DNA from: Fulvia fulva
Taxonomy: Eukaryota > Ascomycota > Dothideomycetes > Mycosphaerellales > Mycosphaerellaceae
Length of the DNA stretch: 64,000 nt
Direction of reading: 5' to 3'
Assembly: GCF_020509005.1 (NCBI RefSeq)
Contig: NC_063020.1
Coordinates: forward strand, 620,001-684,000
Of this stretch, positions 29,866-39,974 are shown one piece after another (the stretch's first letter is position 1; each line of letters starts with the position of its first letter). The position numbers and the translations under genes were made by a program. The notes under the pieces were generated by a model. The model searched no databases. It saw only the letters and a list, made by a program, of their open reading frames with translations, and had not been told where the DNA came from.

Positions 29866-30789
29866 TCAGCACCCACCACAACCCGAACATCCGCCCCCTC
29901 CTCCACCGCCGCCCCCTCCACCTCCGCCTCCGCCAGAACCACCACAAGGACCCCCTCCACAGCCTCCCGCCCCATTCCCACCAATACTGCTGTGTCTCGC
30001 CTCGGTCAACGCAAAATTCGCAGCCAAACACCAAACCTCGAACGTCCTCTCTGGTATCACCATCCACTGCACAGTCCCCACACCCTCATCCACCTTCCAC
30101 CTCGCCAAAACTTTACCGTCATTTTGACCCATCTCAATCAAAGTCCTCGTCTGAGTTGACTCGATCATCTGCCACTCGTACCCACGGCCTTGATAGTTGA
30201 ACTGTGGCTCCTGGTATATCTTCACGTATGCCTCATTCTGGTATGGATTGCCCAGGCAGATCGAGACTTTCCTGTTCCAATGGCCCAGTCTGACACCTGC
30301 GAGATACTCGCGCGTTTGGGAGTCTAGGAAGTTGAGCTGCCGGGCTTTGAAGTATGGTTTGTCGCGCTCAATGGTGTAGATGGGGTGTCCGTTGAGTTGG
30401 AGTTCGCGGTGGTAGGTTCTTTTCTTGCCGGGTGTGACGACGAATACGAGGTCGTAGGTTCGTTTGGGTGTCAACGTGGGTGGCGGGAGTGCTGAAAGGG
30501 GCACAAGGACCATAGGTTGTGGTGGAGTGATTGTTGAGATTTCCGCGGCATTGTTGTTGGTCGTCGAAGCGGTGTCTTGAGCAGATGTGGCTTGGATGGG
30601 AACTAGGGCGAAGGATGATTGTTGAGATGTTGCGGCGATTGGCGCTAGAGTGCTTGAAGAGGTGGTTTGCTCGGGTTGAGCTGCTGCCGCAGGCGGAATG
30701 TAAGTCACAGGAATGTAGACCACGCTGTGGGAAGGATGTGTAGCAACAGAACCGCCATTGTCGCCATAGGTGCGAGTTGGTTGCGACAT
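29866..30789 (-). CDS. Uncharacterised protein with a tubby/LURP-like core and a Gly/Cys tail
   Basis: A single-exon ORF of 307 residues; ATG 30789 is the first ATG (MSQPTRTYGDNGG). Residues 1-110 are Ala/Pro/Ser/Thr-rich. Residues 115-265 form a compact beta-rich block (TYDLVFVVTPGKKRTYHREL, YLAGVRLGHWNRKVSICLG, RWKVDEGVGTVQWMVIPERT, FEVWCLAANFALTEARHSS) resembling the fungal tubby-C-like/DUF6593 type of fold; that assignment is tentative. The last 37 residues are almost only Gly and Cys (GGCGGGPCGGSG, a run of 15 Gly, CSGCGGC). Clustered C-terminal cysteines in a Gly linker suggest palmitoylation and membrane attachment, which is inference. The encoding DNA is a GC-rich run of ccgcc/ccacc on the plus strand. 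Confidence 0.75.
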   Translation of the reverse strand: MSQPTRTYGDNGGSVATHPSHSVVYIPVTYIPPAAAAQPEQTTSSSTLAPIAATSQQSSFALVPIQATSAQDTASTTNNNAAEISTITPPQPMVLVPLSALPPPTLTPKRTYDLVFVVTPGKKRTYHRELQLNGHPIYTIERDKPYFKARQLNFLDSQTREYLAGVRLGHWNRKVSICLGNPYQNEAYVKIYQEPQFNYQGRGYEWQMIESTQTRTLIEMGQNDGKVLARWKVDEGVGTVQWMVIPERTFEVWCLAANFALTEARHSSIGGNGAGGCGGGPCGGSGGGGGGGGGGGGGGGCSGCGGC

Positions 30790-31213
30790 AGGCGCAACAG
30801 GGCGCGCGGCCACTCGTATGCAGAATGTTAGGACATGTCAGCGATGCAGCCGCACGACGAACACCTGTGCACAGTCCTCGGCTCGCAGGTGCGTTGCGCC
30901 TGCTCGCACCCGGTTGCCATTGACCACGATTGCCGGTACAGTGGAATTGATCGGCGCCTACGACTATCGAGGAAGGAGTTCTCGAGGTGAAGGGTGATCT
31001 TTCCCTCCCTAGGGGCTGAATCAACGTGCTCTGTCCGCTGAGTTTTCAGGCCAATTCTTCGATTATGTTTGGCCGAGTGTGCAAGTGTTTGCGATGGACG
31101 GTCGGCACATTGTTGCCTCTTGTTGCTTCGGGACATGCTGCAAAGATGCTACGACGATTTGTGCCGTCGGAAGCTTGCTGCTTTTTATGAAAACCAGATC
31201 GGTCAATGGAATA
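30790..31213. other. Intergenic, promoter of the Gly/Cys-tail gene
   Basis: No ORF with support. Upstream of the gene ending at 29866 and downstream of the one ending at 31214. Confidence 0.5.
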
Positions 31214-32566
31214 TCATCTCCATCCTTTGAGTGTCGCTCTTCTCTCTTCTTCTCTCATCTGCCAAGGTCCCTCGCGAGCACGGTGAAAGGTCGCAGTAGC
31301 TTGCGAGCTCCGTGTTTCTGTCGAAGCCAGGGTACGTCGAGATTTGGCTTCGGGCCGAGTGAGTTCAACGCTTTTACCGCGCATGGCAAAACACTCCGGA
31401 ACGCACATTTGCCCATAATCCAGCACCTCGTAGGCTTGTTCGACCTTGCCCTCCGCATCGAGGCACTGCGCGGTGCGTATGAGGAAAAACGCAAATGCTT
31501 GTCTGGCATTTTTGTCACGGGGATTGAGTAATATCCGTAGCAGTGGTGAATGTCCGGACTGGCAAGACTTAAAGAACTGATAAGCTGGCGCGGTCTTGGG
31601 CGAGCTTGGGTGAGCTAACCATAGCTGCGCTTCAGCATACGCGCGCTGGAGGGGCTCTGTTTCCCAGATTTTTAAGCTCTTGATCACTTGCTCCTGTGAC
31701 CAGGGTGTCACCGGAGGTGATGCTGCACGACGTAAGCGCTTGGCTAGCCACATCCCAGGCCATGCCAAAGATGGTCGCTGCTCATGAGACAGTGTTCTGA
31801 CCCAGCTCATGGCTTGCACGAAAGCCTTCACGGCAGAGTCTAGGCCATCCCAACATGCAGTTGCTTCAATCGCTTGAGCAAGGAGGACCGATCGCATCTG
31901 CGAAACTTGCCTTTGGGGTAACGCGCGAGCAAATTCTGGAACATGCTCTATCTGCATCCACTCGAAGAGGAACTCAGTTTCTCGCTCCCCTACTATGGAG
32001 TACGTCAATGCCCGAACGAAACGGGGCTCTACCCTAAGGTCAACCCGCTCATGCAAATTGGCGTCCAGGAACCACTTCAGAGCCTGGGTGCCGACTTTCG
32101 ATTGTGCATATCGTTCTCTATCACTTGACGTGCCCAGACCAGGCCCGTTGGCGACGAATAGTTCCAGCGCGAGCTGAGTACGACTGATGCTAGCATTATG
32201 GTCTGCCAGAACCGCGAGCGGGTCATCTCTCAGGTCGGCTGGTAGCGCTTGGCGAATGTTAGTAGCTCCAAAGCCTTGAGCCAGGCATCGAGTCTGCGAG
32301 GCCACTTTCGATCGCGGTTAAACTTAAGGTAGTAATCATAGAACTTTTGCTTGTGCGCTATGATGCGAAGGCACTCCTTTCCCTTTCTGAATCTTCCGAA
32401 TCTTCGAGTCCGTTAAAGCAGAAATCTCAGTTGGGGTCTCCGGCGTGGAGACTGTGCTGCAAGCTTGATGGCTAGGTTTGACAGTCAGGCTACGAGCGCC
32501 GCCATGAGTGAGAGCGGCAAATGTAATGAGGCCGCATGATCGATGCAAGAGTGCTTTGGCCGGCAT
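31214..32566 (-). CDS. Putative mitochondrial protein, reading frame disturbed near its 5' third
   Basis: The 5' exon opens with a presequence (MPAKALLHRSCGLITFAALT, Arg follows) at ATG 32566. The main ORF (31214 to about 32293) is in the same frame and has no early ATG of its own. It reads LADHNASISRTQLALELFVA, QMRSVLLAQAIEATACWDG, AYQFFKSCQSGHSPLLRI, QAFAFFLIRTAQCLDAEGK. Three stop codons lie between the parts. They can be removed by a multiple-of-three intron, for example 32294-32344 (51 nt, GTTCTA..CGCAG, weak donor), giving about 433 residues. However, the +1 frame across the same stretch reads protein-like (HKQKFYDYYLKFNRDRKWPR, LDAWLKALELL), so compensating frameshifts are also possible. 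Family not recognised; late repeats resemble TPR-like helices. Divergent from RPL28, 195 bp apart. Confidence 0.6.
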
Positions 32567-32761
32567 GTCGATGGTAGAGTCAACGTTTTCAAAGTCGCGT
32601 TGTGTTGTGCTGTGTCGCGTGGATAGGGTTGCGGTAGACGGCGCGGCCCTTCATGACTAATCGCCAAGAGAAACGCCTTCCTCCCACAGCGCTTGCAAAG
32701 TCCATCGCGATTTCCTGACATCAGGGAACTCACCTGCATTGTACAGCCCAACACCGCCGCA

Positions 32762-32937
32762 ATGCCTACCCGTCTTTCCAACACCCGCAAGCAGTATGTC
32801 ACCACCACCCTACTCACCAATAGCGATGGCGAGGTCATTTCAGCCTCCGCGACCGCATGCCCCAAAACCACAGACCTGAAAACATACTAACATCTTCACC
32901 TCCAGCCGCGGTCACGTCTCGGCCGGTCACGGTCGTG

Positions 32938-32972
<35 letters not shown>

Positions 32973-33373
32973 ATGGCCGGTGGTCAGCACCACCACCGCA
33001 CCAACATCGACAAGTACCATCCAGGTTACTTCGGAAAGGTCGGTATGCGCTACTTCCACAAGCTGCAAAACCAGTTCTGGAAGCCAGTCATCAACCTTGA
33101 CAAGGTAGGACATTCTTTTACTGTATTGATAGACATGATATTGATAGACACCAGCTCTGGGCTCTCGTCCCACAAGAACAGCGCGAGAAGTACCTCGCCG
33201 GCGGCTCCAAGGACACCGCCCCAGTCCTCGATCTCCTCCCACTCGGCTACAGCAAGGTTCTCGGCAAGGGTCGCATCCCAGAAATCCCACTCATCGTCCG
33301 CGCCCGTTACTTCTCCAAGGACGCCGAGCGCAAGATTAAGGAGGCCGGTGGTGTTGTCCAGCTCGTCGCATGA
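32762..33373 (+). CDS. RPL28: 60S ribosomal protein L28 (uL15, L27a)
   Basis: Exons 32762-32793, 32906-33104 and 33155-33373; introns of 112 and 50 nt, the first with a perfect TACTAAC branch; 149 residues, exactly the family length. The start [20 protein letters not shown] is diagnostic, followed by [37 protein letters not shown] and [20 protein letters not shown]. It is a structural component of the large ribosomal subunit. The first intron after only 11 codons is usual for fungal ribosomal protein genes. Confidence 0.97.
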
Positions 33374-33670
33374 GCGAGCAATATCTTGACTTCAAGAGAT
33401 GATGGCTGCACATGAACGGCGTTATATGGCATGGATGATGCGAGTCAAGTCTTCACGACTTCGCGAAAAAGAGCTGGGCGTCGTGGGTTATGATACCATA
33501 TTTTGAGTCGGCGTGGTAGGCCGAGAGATGACGAACGCAAGTCCATAGACCAACGCAAGCCATCTCTGAACACACCTTCTGACGTCTTCGAAAGAGGATG
33601 AGCTGTTTTTCCGCACGTTTCGTGCTTGGCCGAGAGGTCAGACTGCATGTTTGCAGGTTGTAGGCGCTCT

Positions 33671-34200
33671 TTATTGGGTGAAGTCATGCCGGTAAGTTCG
33701 TGCATCATGGACTGTTGTCACATTGCAGACCATGTCTTTTGGCTTGAGGCCAATCACATGTTGCACATTTGAGTTTGCGATCTCTCCTTGCCACCAATCT
33801 AGCTTATATTCGCCGTCGTGCTTCATCATGGCATACATAATGGTCAAAAGCTGATTCACGGCCCTACATCTCCCATGTCTCCTTCCAAGTCTCGACCCTA
33901 GCCTTCAGGGCTTCCTCGCATGCTCCTACCCCGATCATTTCATTGAGTCATACAGTAGCCACGCTCGATCCATGGATGCAATATGCTATTGCCTCCGCCC
34001 GGAGCCCTTGTCAATTCAGGAATGGTCGAGGACAGGACCGGCAACGACTTGCGTGCCAGGCAATTCGTCTCGTGAACTGACAACAAAGGCTTCCTAACGA
34101 GGACATTTTCAGGCTGTGGACATGCTCTGGACTCATCGGACTTGACAGCCACGCCTTAGCAATTCTAGTGAGCAGCGTTTCGAGAATGCCTTTTTCCATT
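33671..34200 (-). pseudogene. Decayed coding fragment, family unknown
   Basis: On the minus strand, pieces in shifting frames look protein-like: MEKGILETLLTRIAKAWLSS near 34199, EEALKARVETWKETWEM near 33880, and the longest, NQLLTIMYAMMKHDGEYKLD with DWWQGEIANSNVQHVIGLKP, ending at 33671. Stops and frame changes separate them. No family is recognised; it could be a host gene or a transposon relic. Confidence 0.3.
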
Positions 34201-34577
34201 TGATGGCAAGTGCAAAGACATTACTGGGGAGCATTATCTCGTCGTGCATGATACCGCAACACCTTAAAAGCCTTCAGATAAAGACCGGGCCACACTCCAG
34301 AGGTATTCCGACGTTCGAACCGTCAACTAGCCAGGACAATCATGGCGTGCCCAATGCTTGTATGATATAGCCCCAAGGAAGATACCTGAGGCTGCAAAAG
34401 CTGCACTGGTCGCAGAAGGAACAGACATATTCTGGATTCTGGGTTCTACCAGCAACGCATTACTTCCGTGCTAGCATCCCGAAGCTTTCATCAGTGTATG
34501 GATTCAGAACTCGTCAACCTACTCGTCTAGGTGAGAAGACTTAAATACTTGACCTGAAAACTCAGGCAATCGTGCGC

Positions 34578-34901
34578 ATGCTAAGAGGTTGCCCTAGCGA
34601 TTCTCAACCACTTGTCCACTCCATCACGTCAAAGGTAGCAAGCCCCGTGCTCACCGAAGGCGCCCAAGGTATGGCGCATCTGGAGAAAAGCGACTTGATG
34701 ACTGTCTTGTTGGCAGCGTCCTGGACCAAAGGTGAGGTAAAATGTTCCACGTATGTGGGATGCGAGTACGTCTCGAAGGGCTTTCCGAGGAAGGAAACTC
34801 TCGACCGACATGTTCGAAAGCTTCGTGGTGGCGTTTTCCAGGACAGGATGAAGAGCGGGACTCGATTGATGTACGACAAAGTGTTTGCCCATATTGCTTA
34901 A
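34578..34901 (+). pseudogene. ORF with degenerate C2H2 zinc-finger remnant
   Basis: A 107-codon ORF containing CSTYVGCEYVSKGFPRKETL followed by DRHVRKL. This resembles fungal C2H2 fingers of the type CPxxGCxxxxxxFxRKDxLxRHxRKxH, but the first cysteine spacing is one residue too long and the last His is missing. It probably marks a decayed zinc-finger gene. Confidence 0.3.
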
Positions 34902-35209
34902 GGTGAATGTGGGATCACATGCACTCCCGGAAGTCGCGCACAGACCATGTAACTAGCTCGATGTGATTAGCTTTGCAGACGCACACTTCATGTGAACTTC
35001 GCAGTCGAACGACCAACGTCGCTATAGCGCAGGACTGATCGATGCAAAGGACAAGCGCATGAGCAGCAGTGTCACCAGTTGCTGACGCCATTGAGCTGCC
35101 ATTTCCTCACTCTGCCGTCACAGCGTATCAGCCGTCTCAACGGCCGCTAACACCGACCCCCTCAGAGGTCCAGCGCATCATACTATCATCTCGACCACCA
35201 CAACCAAAT

Positions 35210-35850
35210 ATGGCTTCGCCCGGTTTACCTCTCATCACGACGCTTCCCGCCGAACTCAGCATGCTCAGCCTGCAATCCATCAGAGATATTGCCCTCACAG
35301 TACAACGTCCAGGAATGGCCTCCACCGAGTCTGCGACTGTCTCGAAACTTCTAGCGCTCCCTGCAGAGCTTGGCAACGCAATCTACCGCTACACACTCTG
35401 CGACGACAACAACATCACCCTCACTCGTTACAACTACAAGCTCCCAGCACTTCTTCACGCATGCACGCGAACTCGCAAAGAGGCTAGCGCCACCTACGAC
35501 ATCGAGAACACATTCGACATCGACACGCCAGGCTTCGACCCAACAGTCATGCTGCGTTTTGAACGCGATGCGCAACAGCTCGTGGATCTCGACGATATCA
35601 CGTACTACACCGGAAGTGATGCATCATCCGGGTACTACTGGGACAACCTGCGGCGCTGGCTCAAGGCCTTTTTGACGGCAAGGCGACTGGTCTCGAGGAT
35701 AGTGAAACGCGGCCGGGGTGCCCCTACTCCATCGCGGCAAAGGCGTTCAAGATTGTAGGGAAGCTCAAGACGCACATGGGCTGGGAAGAGATTGAGGTCG
35801 TGATGGCGAGCTTGATGGAGGCTACGATGGGCGTGGTGGAGTGGCAGTGA
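35210..35850 (+). CDS. F-box/2EXR-like protein, apparently frameshifted
   Basis: ATG 35210 starts MASPGLPLITTLPAELSML. Near residue 46 the motif KLLALPAELGNAIYRYTL is the fungal F-box-like/2EXR opening, followed by LPALLHACTRTRKEASATYD and ENTFDID, the usual pattern (Leu, Cys, Arg, Ile-Glu-Asn-Thr-Phe). The frame reaches a stop at 35758 after an Arg-rich, unlikely tail. From about 35675 another frame reads PYSIAAKAFKIVGKLKTHMG and WEEIEVVMASLMEATMGVVE, ending at TGA 35848-35850. A single-base loss in the run of five T at 35669-35673 would explain the switch. The gene is either a recent pseudogene or carries a sequence error. Function of this family is unknown. Confidence 0.55.
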
Positions 35851-36070
35851 TCAAAGGGGATTTCACGCAAGACCACCGCATGGGTTTCGACTTCATATCC
35901 AGAGCAAGTCTGGAGCCCTTGAGACTACCCATTCAGAAGGTGATAGGTAGTTTTAGGTAGCCTGCAGCGGGGATTAAAGCTGATGGCAAGTGGCTCCAAG
36001 AGCAAGCTTCAATGTTGAGCATCGCGAAATGTTGGAGCGTGCACTGGACTCTACCATCCTCGTCCATATC

Positions 36071-37720
36071 TCAATAATCCGGCCACTCCCCATCAACCTC
36101 CTCCCTCCACGCCCTAAACCCACCCCTAATATCCCTAACATTGACCCCCGCCCCACTAGGCCCACCACCCTCCTCCAACGCCCCCATCATATCTATCACC
36201 GCCTTCGCCGCCAGCTGCGAATCATTCCCAAACCTACAAACCACAAACACATCCCTCTGCCGTCCACTGGCAGCCAGCATCAACGCACCACTATGCATCA
36301 CCTTCTCCAGCCATCGATCCGCACTACCCTGCCAGGGGACATTAATGCTGCCTCTCAATGCGCATATCGCGTATTGTGTTTCGTCCCGCACGTCGAGGAG
36401 GACGTTAGTGCCGTCGCGCGGCATGCGGGCGAAGTCGGCGGCTGTGACGCGGGAGGTGGGAGGGAGGAGGGTGATGGGGTTTGTGATGCCGCAGAAGGCG
36501 GCGTAGTCCATGCTGCCGTCTGTTAGTTGATCTGGGGTTATGGTGGCTTGGGTTGAGCAGGCGGCGCAGGTATTATGGCGACCTCGCATTCTGACGGAGC
36601 GGAACTGGGGTGTTGAGAAGGCGGAGCAGATGAGCATTTGTGCTCGGGGCGATTCTGCTATGTGATCGAGGTCGATGGAAGTATTGCGTTGTGGTCCGGC
36701 TGTGATGAGTTTGATGGCTTCCAGCGCTTGGAGGACGCCCATGGTGCCGACTACGGGACCTAACACGCCGCCTTCGCCACATGAGAGGACGCTGTCGGCT
36801 GGTGGCGGTTTGGGGAAGATGCAGCGGTAGCAAGGTCCGCCTGTTGGATTCCCGGGCATGCGGGGTGGGTTGTTGAGGACGATGAGTTGGCCTTCTGTTT
36901 TGAGAGCTGATGCGGAGACGAGGGGTTTGCCGGTTAGGACGCAGGCGTCGGAGATGAGGTAGCGTGACGTTGGGTGGTCGGTGCAGTCCAGGATAAGGTG
37001 GTAGGTGGAGAAGATTGTGAGTGCTATCGAGGGGGAGAGATGGAAGGGATGGCGTTCGTACTTTATGAGAGGGTTCAACCTACCGGTGCCAGATCAGCCT
37101 ACCTTGTGCTGTGTTGCGAATACTGGTGGGTGCACGTACTCATGCAGATACTCCCATGCACTATCGACTTTGCTCTTTCCCACGCGGGGTGTGGAATGTG
37201 CGATTTGTCGATGTAGATTCGACACCTCGACGATGTCACCATCCATGAGGCCGAGTGTGCCTACTCCAGCACCGGCGAGATATGCAGCTGCAGGACAGCC
37301 TAAGCCACCACAGCCTACGACAAGCACTTTCGCATTCTTGAGCCGTAACTGCCCATGTAGACCAACCTCGTTCATGATCATCTGACGTCCATATCGCCTG
37401 TATTCTTCTCCAGCCAGAGGCCACCTCGAGCTCACTGGTTCTGGTGTCACAAACTCTTTCTCCATGCCTGTGTCATGGCGAATGTCCCGGGCCAAATCGC
37501 TTGGACTACTCGCAGTGCCATCGTAGCCATGTAGATCATCTGTCAGTGCCGACAATGTCTCGCCTATCCATTCAGGGGGAAAGCCGCCCTGATATGCTGC
37601 CTCCAGTTGACGTGCAGTCTCGGCGCGTGACTCGGCTTGTGCCAGCTGGGCTTTGAGGCTGGCGAGTTGTGATTCGGTGGCTACGACTTGCTTGCGTAGA
37701 AGCGCGATCTGGTCGTCCAT
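36071..37720 (-). CDS. UBA4: Uba4/MOCS3: E1-like adenylyltransferase and sulfurtransferase
   Basis: Activates Urm1 (and the MoaD-like protein in Moco synthesis) by adenylation, then passes sulfur to it as thiocarboxylate, feeding tRNA wobble-uridine thiolation and protein urmylation. Exons 37140-37720 and 36071-37079, intron 37080-37139 (60 nt), 529 residues. Start [20 protein letters not shown] is the usual coiled-coil opening; the frame is open upstream to 37981 with weaker ATGs (37735, 37741, 37777). ThiF core: [37 protein letters not shown], then [18 protein letters not shown]. Zinc CxxC pairs appear as CYRC and CAAC. The C-terminal rhodanese has [15 protein letters not shown] and the active loop CRFGNDS. 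Divergent from RTG2. Confidence 0.94.
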
Positions 37721-38148
37721 GCTTTGGAAGGTCATTGTCATTGTGGTGGTGGTAGGAGGAGGTAGGGGCGGTTTCATGGGCGGGCATGTCGTTCTATTCG
37801 TATCGTCGTGTGGTGGCTGACTCCGCATCTTCGGCAGATCATTCTGCAGTCGGCACCCATGTCGGCCTTTCATTCTGCCCCCGTCTCCTGGACTGTCCAT
37901 CTCTTCCTCGTTCGCTATGTGCCAAAGTGGAACCCCATCAGGTTTCGCACAAACTCCATCGAATGCGAGAGTCTGGTGCATGAGGAGGGTATCTTGCGTG
38001 TGGTGTACTGAATTCGACGGAAAGGCTTCACCAAAGTTGTCTCCACCCAGATGTGTGGACGTCGAGGTGACATTTCTTAGCTCAGCTCCATCACTTCATC
38101 TTCCTGCTGACAATTGTCAGATTGTACATGTTCAAGACTCTGATCAAG
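37721..38148. promoter_or_regulatory. Divergent intergenic region between UBA4 and RTG2
   Basis: 428 bp between the two start codons; both promoters should lie here. The UBA4 frame remains open over the first part, so an N-terminal extension is not excluded. Confidence 0.45.
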
Positions 38149-39894
38149 ATGGCTTCACCGATCCAACATGATCCGCAGCATTATCGTGGCCTTGTAGACA
38201 TGGGCAGCAATGGTATACGATTCAGCATCACAAGCCTCCAACCACCCACCCAGCGGATCATGCCGACGTTGTACCAGCATCGTGCCGGCATATCACTATA
38301 CGATGCACAGTATTCGGAGAGTGGCGAGCGAGTGCCAATCGATCAAGCGACGATCAAGGCTGTAATCGCCTCCTTCAAGCAGTTCAAGCGCACCTGCCAA
38401 GATTTCGAGGTCCCTGATAAGCACATCACAGTACTTGCAACGGAAGCCACGAGGACTGCAATCAATTCCGAAGACTTTCGAGCTCAGATCAAGCAAAAGG
38501 TAGGTTGGGATGTGACTATGTTACCGAAGGAAGACGAAGGTCGCGTTGGTGCGATGGGCATCGCAAGCTCGCTACCAGAGGTCAGCGGCCTGGTCATGGA
38601 CTTGGGAGGTGGAAGCACCCAGCTCAGCTGGCTGATCAAACGAGGCGATACTCATGGTGTTCAAATGCCGGAGTCGGGCGCCGTGAGTATGCCATATGGA
38701 GCTGCTGCCATGTCGAGACGACTCGCCGAAGCGGAACGTAACGGAACGACCGCTCAGCTCAAGAAGGAGATCAAGACAGCTGTCACGGATGCGTACGCCA
38801 CTTTGAAAGTCCCAGCGGAACTCGAAGCTGCCGCTCAGAAAAGCGGTGGCTTTACATTATACCTCTCTGGTGGCGGCTTCAGAGGCTGGGGCTATGTGCT
38901 AATGAGCCAGCATCGTGTCCAACCGTACCCAATTCCGGCCATCAATGGCTTCAAAGTCAGCAGGAGGGAGTTCCTCAGCACAGATCAGGTGAAGGCAGCA
39001 GCAGCAAAGTCTCTTGAAACTGGTGGTGAGAGCGAATTGTTCCGCATATCAGAAAGACGGGCAGGCCAAGTACCGGCAGTGGCACTTCTGGTCAATGTTC
39101 TCGCAGAAGCCTTGCCGCAAGTCAAAGAAGTCCGCTTCTGCCAGGGAGGCGTGCGAGAAGGCTATCTATTCTCGTCGCTGTCAGAAGAGATAAGAGCACA
39201 GTACCCGCTTGTGGTGGCAACGCAACCCCTCGCCAGCCACTCTTCGGCACCACTCGTAGAGCTTCTACTGGCATCGCTGCCGGAGGGACCTACAAATGGC
39301 GCCGTTGACGACTACAAGAGTATCTTCGTACCTGAACTCCTCGAAGCCTTCGCCAACCTCATCTACCACCACAGCTCGCACTCGAAAGATCTGCAGGCAT
39401 CCGCTGCTTTACGGACCACAACTTCCGGCGTCTTAGCTGGCGTCCACGGCATCACTCACGAAGCGCGTACTCTCATCGCACTCTTGCTCTGTGCCAGATG
39501 GGGCGGCTCAATCCCACCTTGCGATGAGCCTTTCAAGCGCACCCTAGAACAATTGGCAGACTCGCCGTGGACTCTCTGGTGGATCAACTACATTGGTGCT
39601 GTGGCAGCCCTCATCAGCGGCGTTCATCCATCTGGCGTTAGAGATGCCGACCGACTGCAGCTAAGAGCAAGTTGGGGGCAGGATGAAAAGCGAAGGCAGG
39701 TATTGTCTTTGCATGCTACCATTACAGCTGATGTGGATGAGGACGTTTTTGGCGTTGATGCACATGGTGTTGAGAAAGTTGGCAAGAGAAAGAGGTGGAT
39801 TGGTGGGAGAGATGGTATTGGGCATAGAGCGGCTGTTGACATTACTGCTGCTGATGGTCGGACGCTCACCAGAAGCATCGAGAAGGACGAGTAG
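38149..39894 (+). CDS. RTG2: Rtg2-like retrograde regulation protein (Ppx/GppA phosphatase family)
   Basis: In yeast Rtg2 senses mitochondrial dysfunction and releases Rtg1/Rtg3 from Mks1 inhibition. Single exon, 581 residues (yeast Rtg2 is 588). ATG 38149 sits in good context (AAGATGG); 38128 is an alternative. The sugar-kinase/actin-like ATPase motifs are PHOSPHATE1 LVDMGSNGIRFSI, ITVLATEATRTAINSEDF, and PHOSPHATE2 GLVMDLGGGSTQLSW. Further family blocks are LYLSGGGFRGWGYVLMS, EVRFCQGGVREGYLFSSL and THEARTLIALLLCARWGGS. Exact RTG2 assignment rests on overall length and these blocks rather than a computed alignment. Its neighbour UBA4 is divergent. Confidence 0.9.
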   Translation: MASPIQHDPQHYRGLVDMGSNGIRFSITSLQPPTQRIMPTLYQHRAGISLYDAQYSESGERVPIDQATIKAVIASFKQFKRTCQDFEVPDKHITVLATEATRTAINSEDFRAQIKQKVGWDVTMLPKEDEGRVGAMGIASSLPEVSGLVMDLGGGSTQLSWLIKRGDTHGVQMPESGAVSMPYGAAAMSRRLAEAERNGTTAQLKKEIKTAVTDAYATLKVPAELEAAAQKSGGFTLYLSGGGFRGWGYVLMSQHRVQPYPIPAINGFKVSRREFLSTDQVKAAAAKSLETGGESELFRISERRAGQVPAVALLVNVLAEALPQVKEVRFCQGGVREGYLFSSLSEEIRAQYPLVVATQPLASHSSAPLVELLLASLPEGPTNGAVDDYKSIFVPELLEAFANLIYHHSSHSKDLQASAALRTTTSGVLAGVHGITHEARTLIALLLCARWGGSIPPCDEPFKRTLEQLADSPWTLWWINYIGAVAALISGVHPSGVRDADRLQLRASWGQDEKRRQVLSLHATITADVDEDVFGVDAHGVEKVGKRKRWIGGRDGIGHRAAVDITAADGRTLTRSIEKDE

Positions 39895-39974
39895 ATGTTT
39901 GCCCTGTCTCGCACCTGCTCACCTTAAAGGCGACGGAGCTTGCTCAGCACCGAAGTTGCCACTAACATTTTGAC

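Larger units (their letters stand above)
33374..35209. other. Gene-poor stretch with decayed coding fragments
   Basis: Between RPL28 and the F-box-like gene there is no intact gene. It holds the two relics listed separately (33671-34200 minus, 34578-34901 plus). The rest shows no recognisable feature. Confidence 0.45.

Noticed and set aside
34300..34330. gttcgaac stretch as a tRNA T-loop
   Set aside because: No matching acceptor stem, D-loop or anticodon arm upstream.
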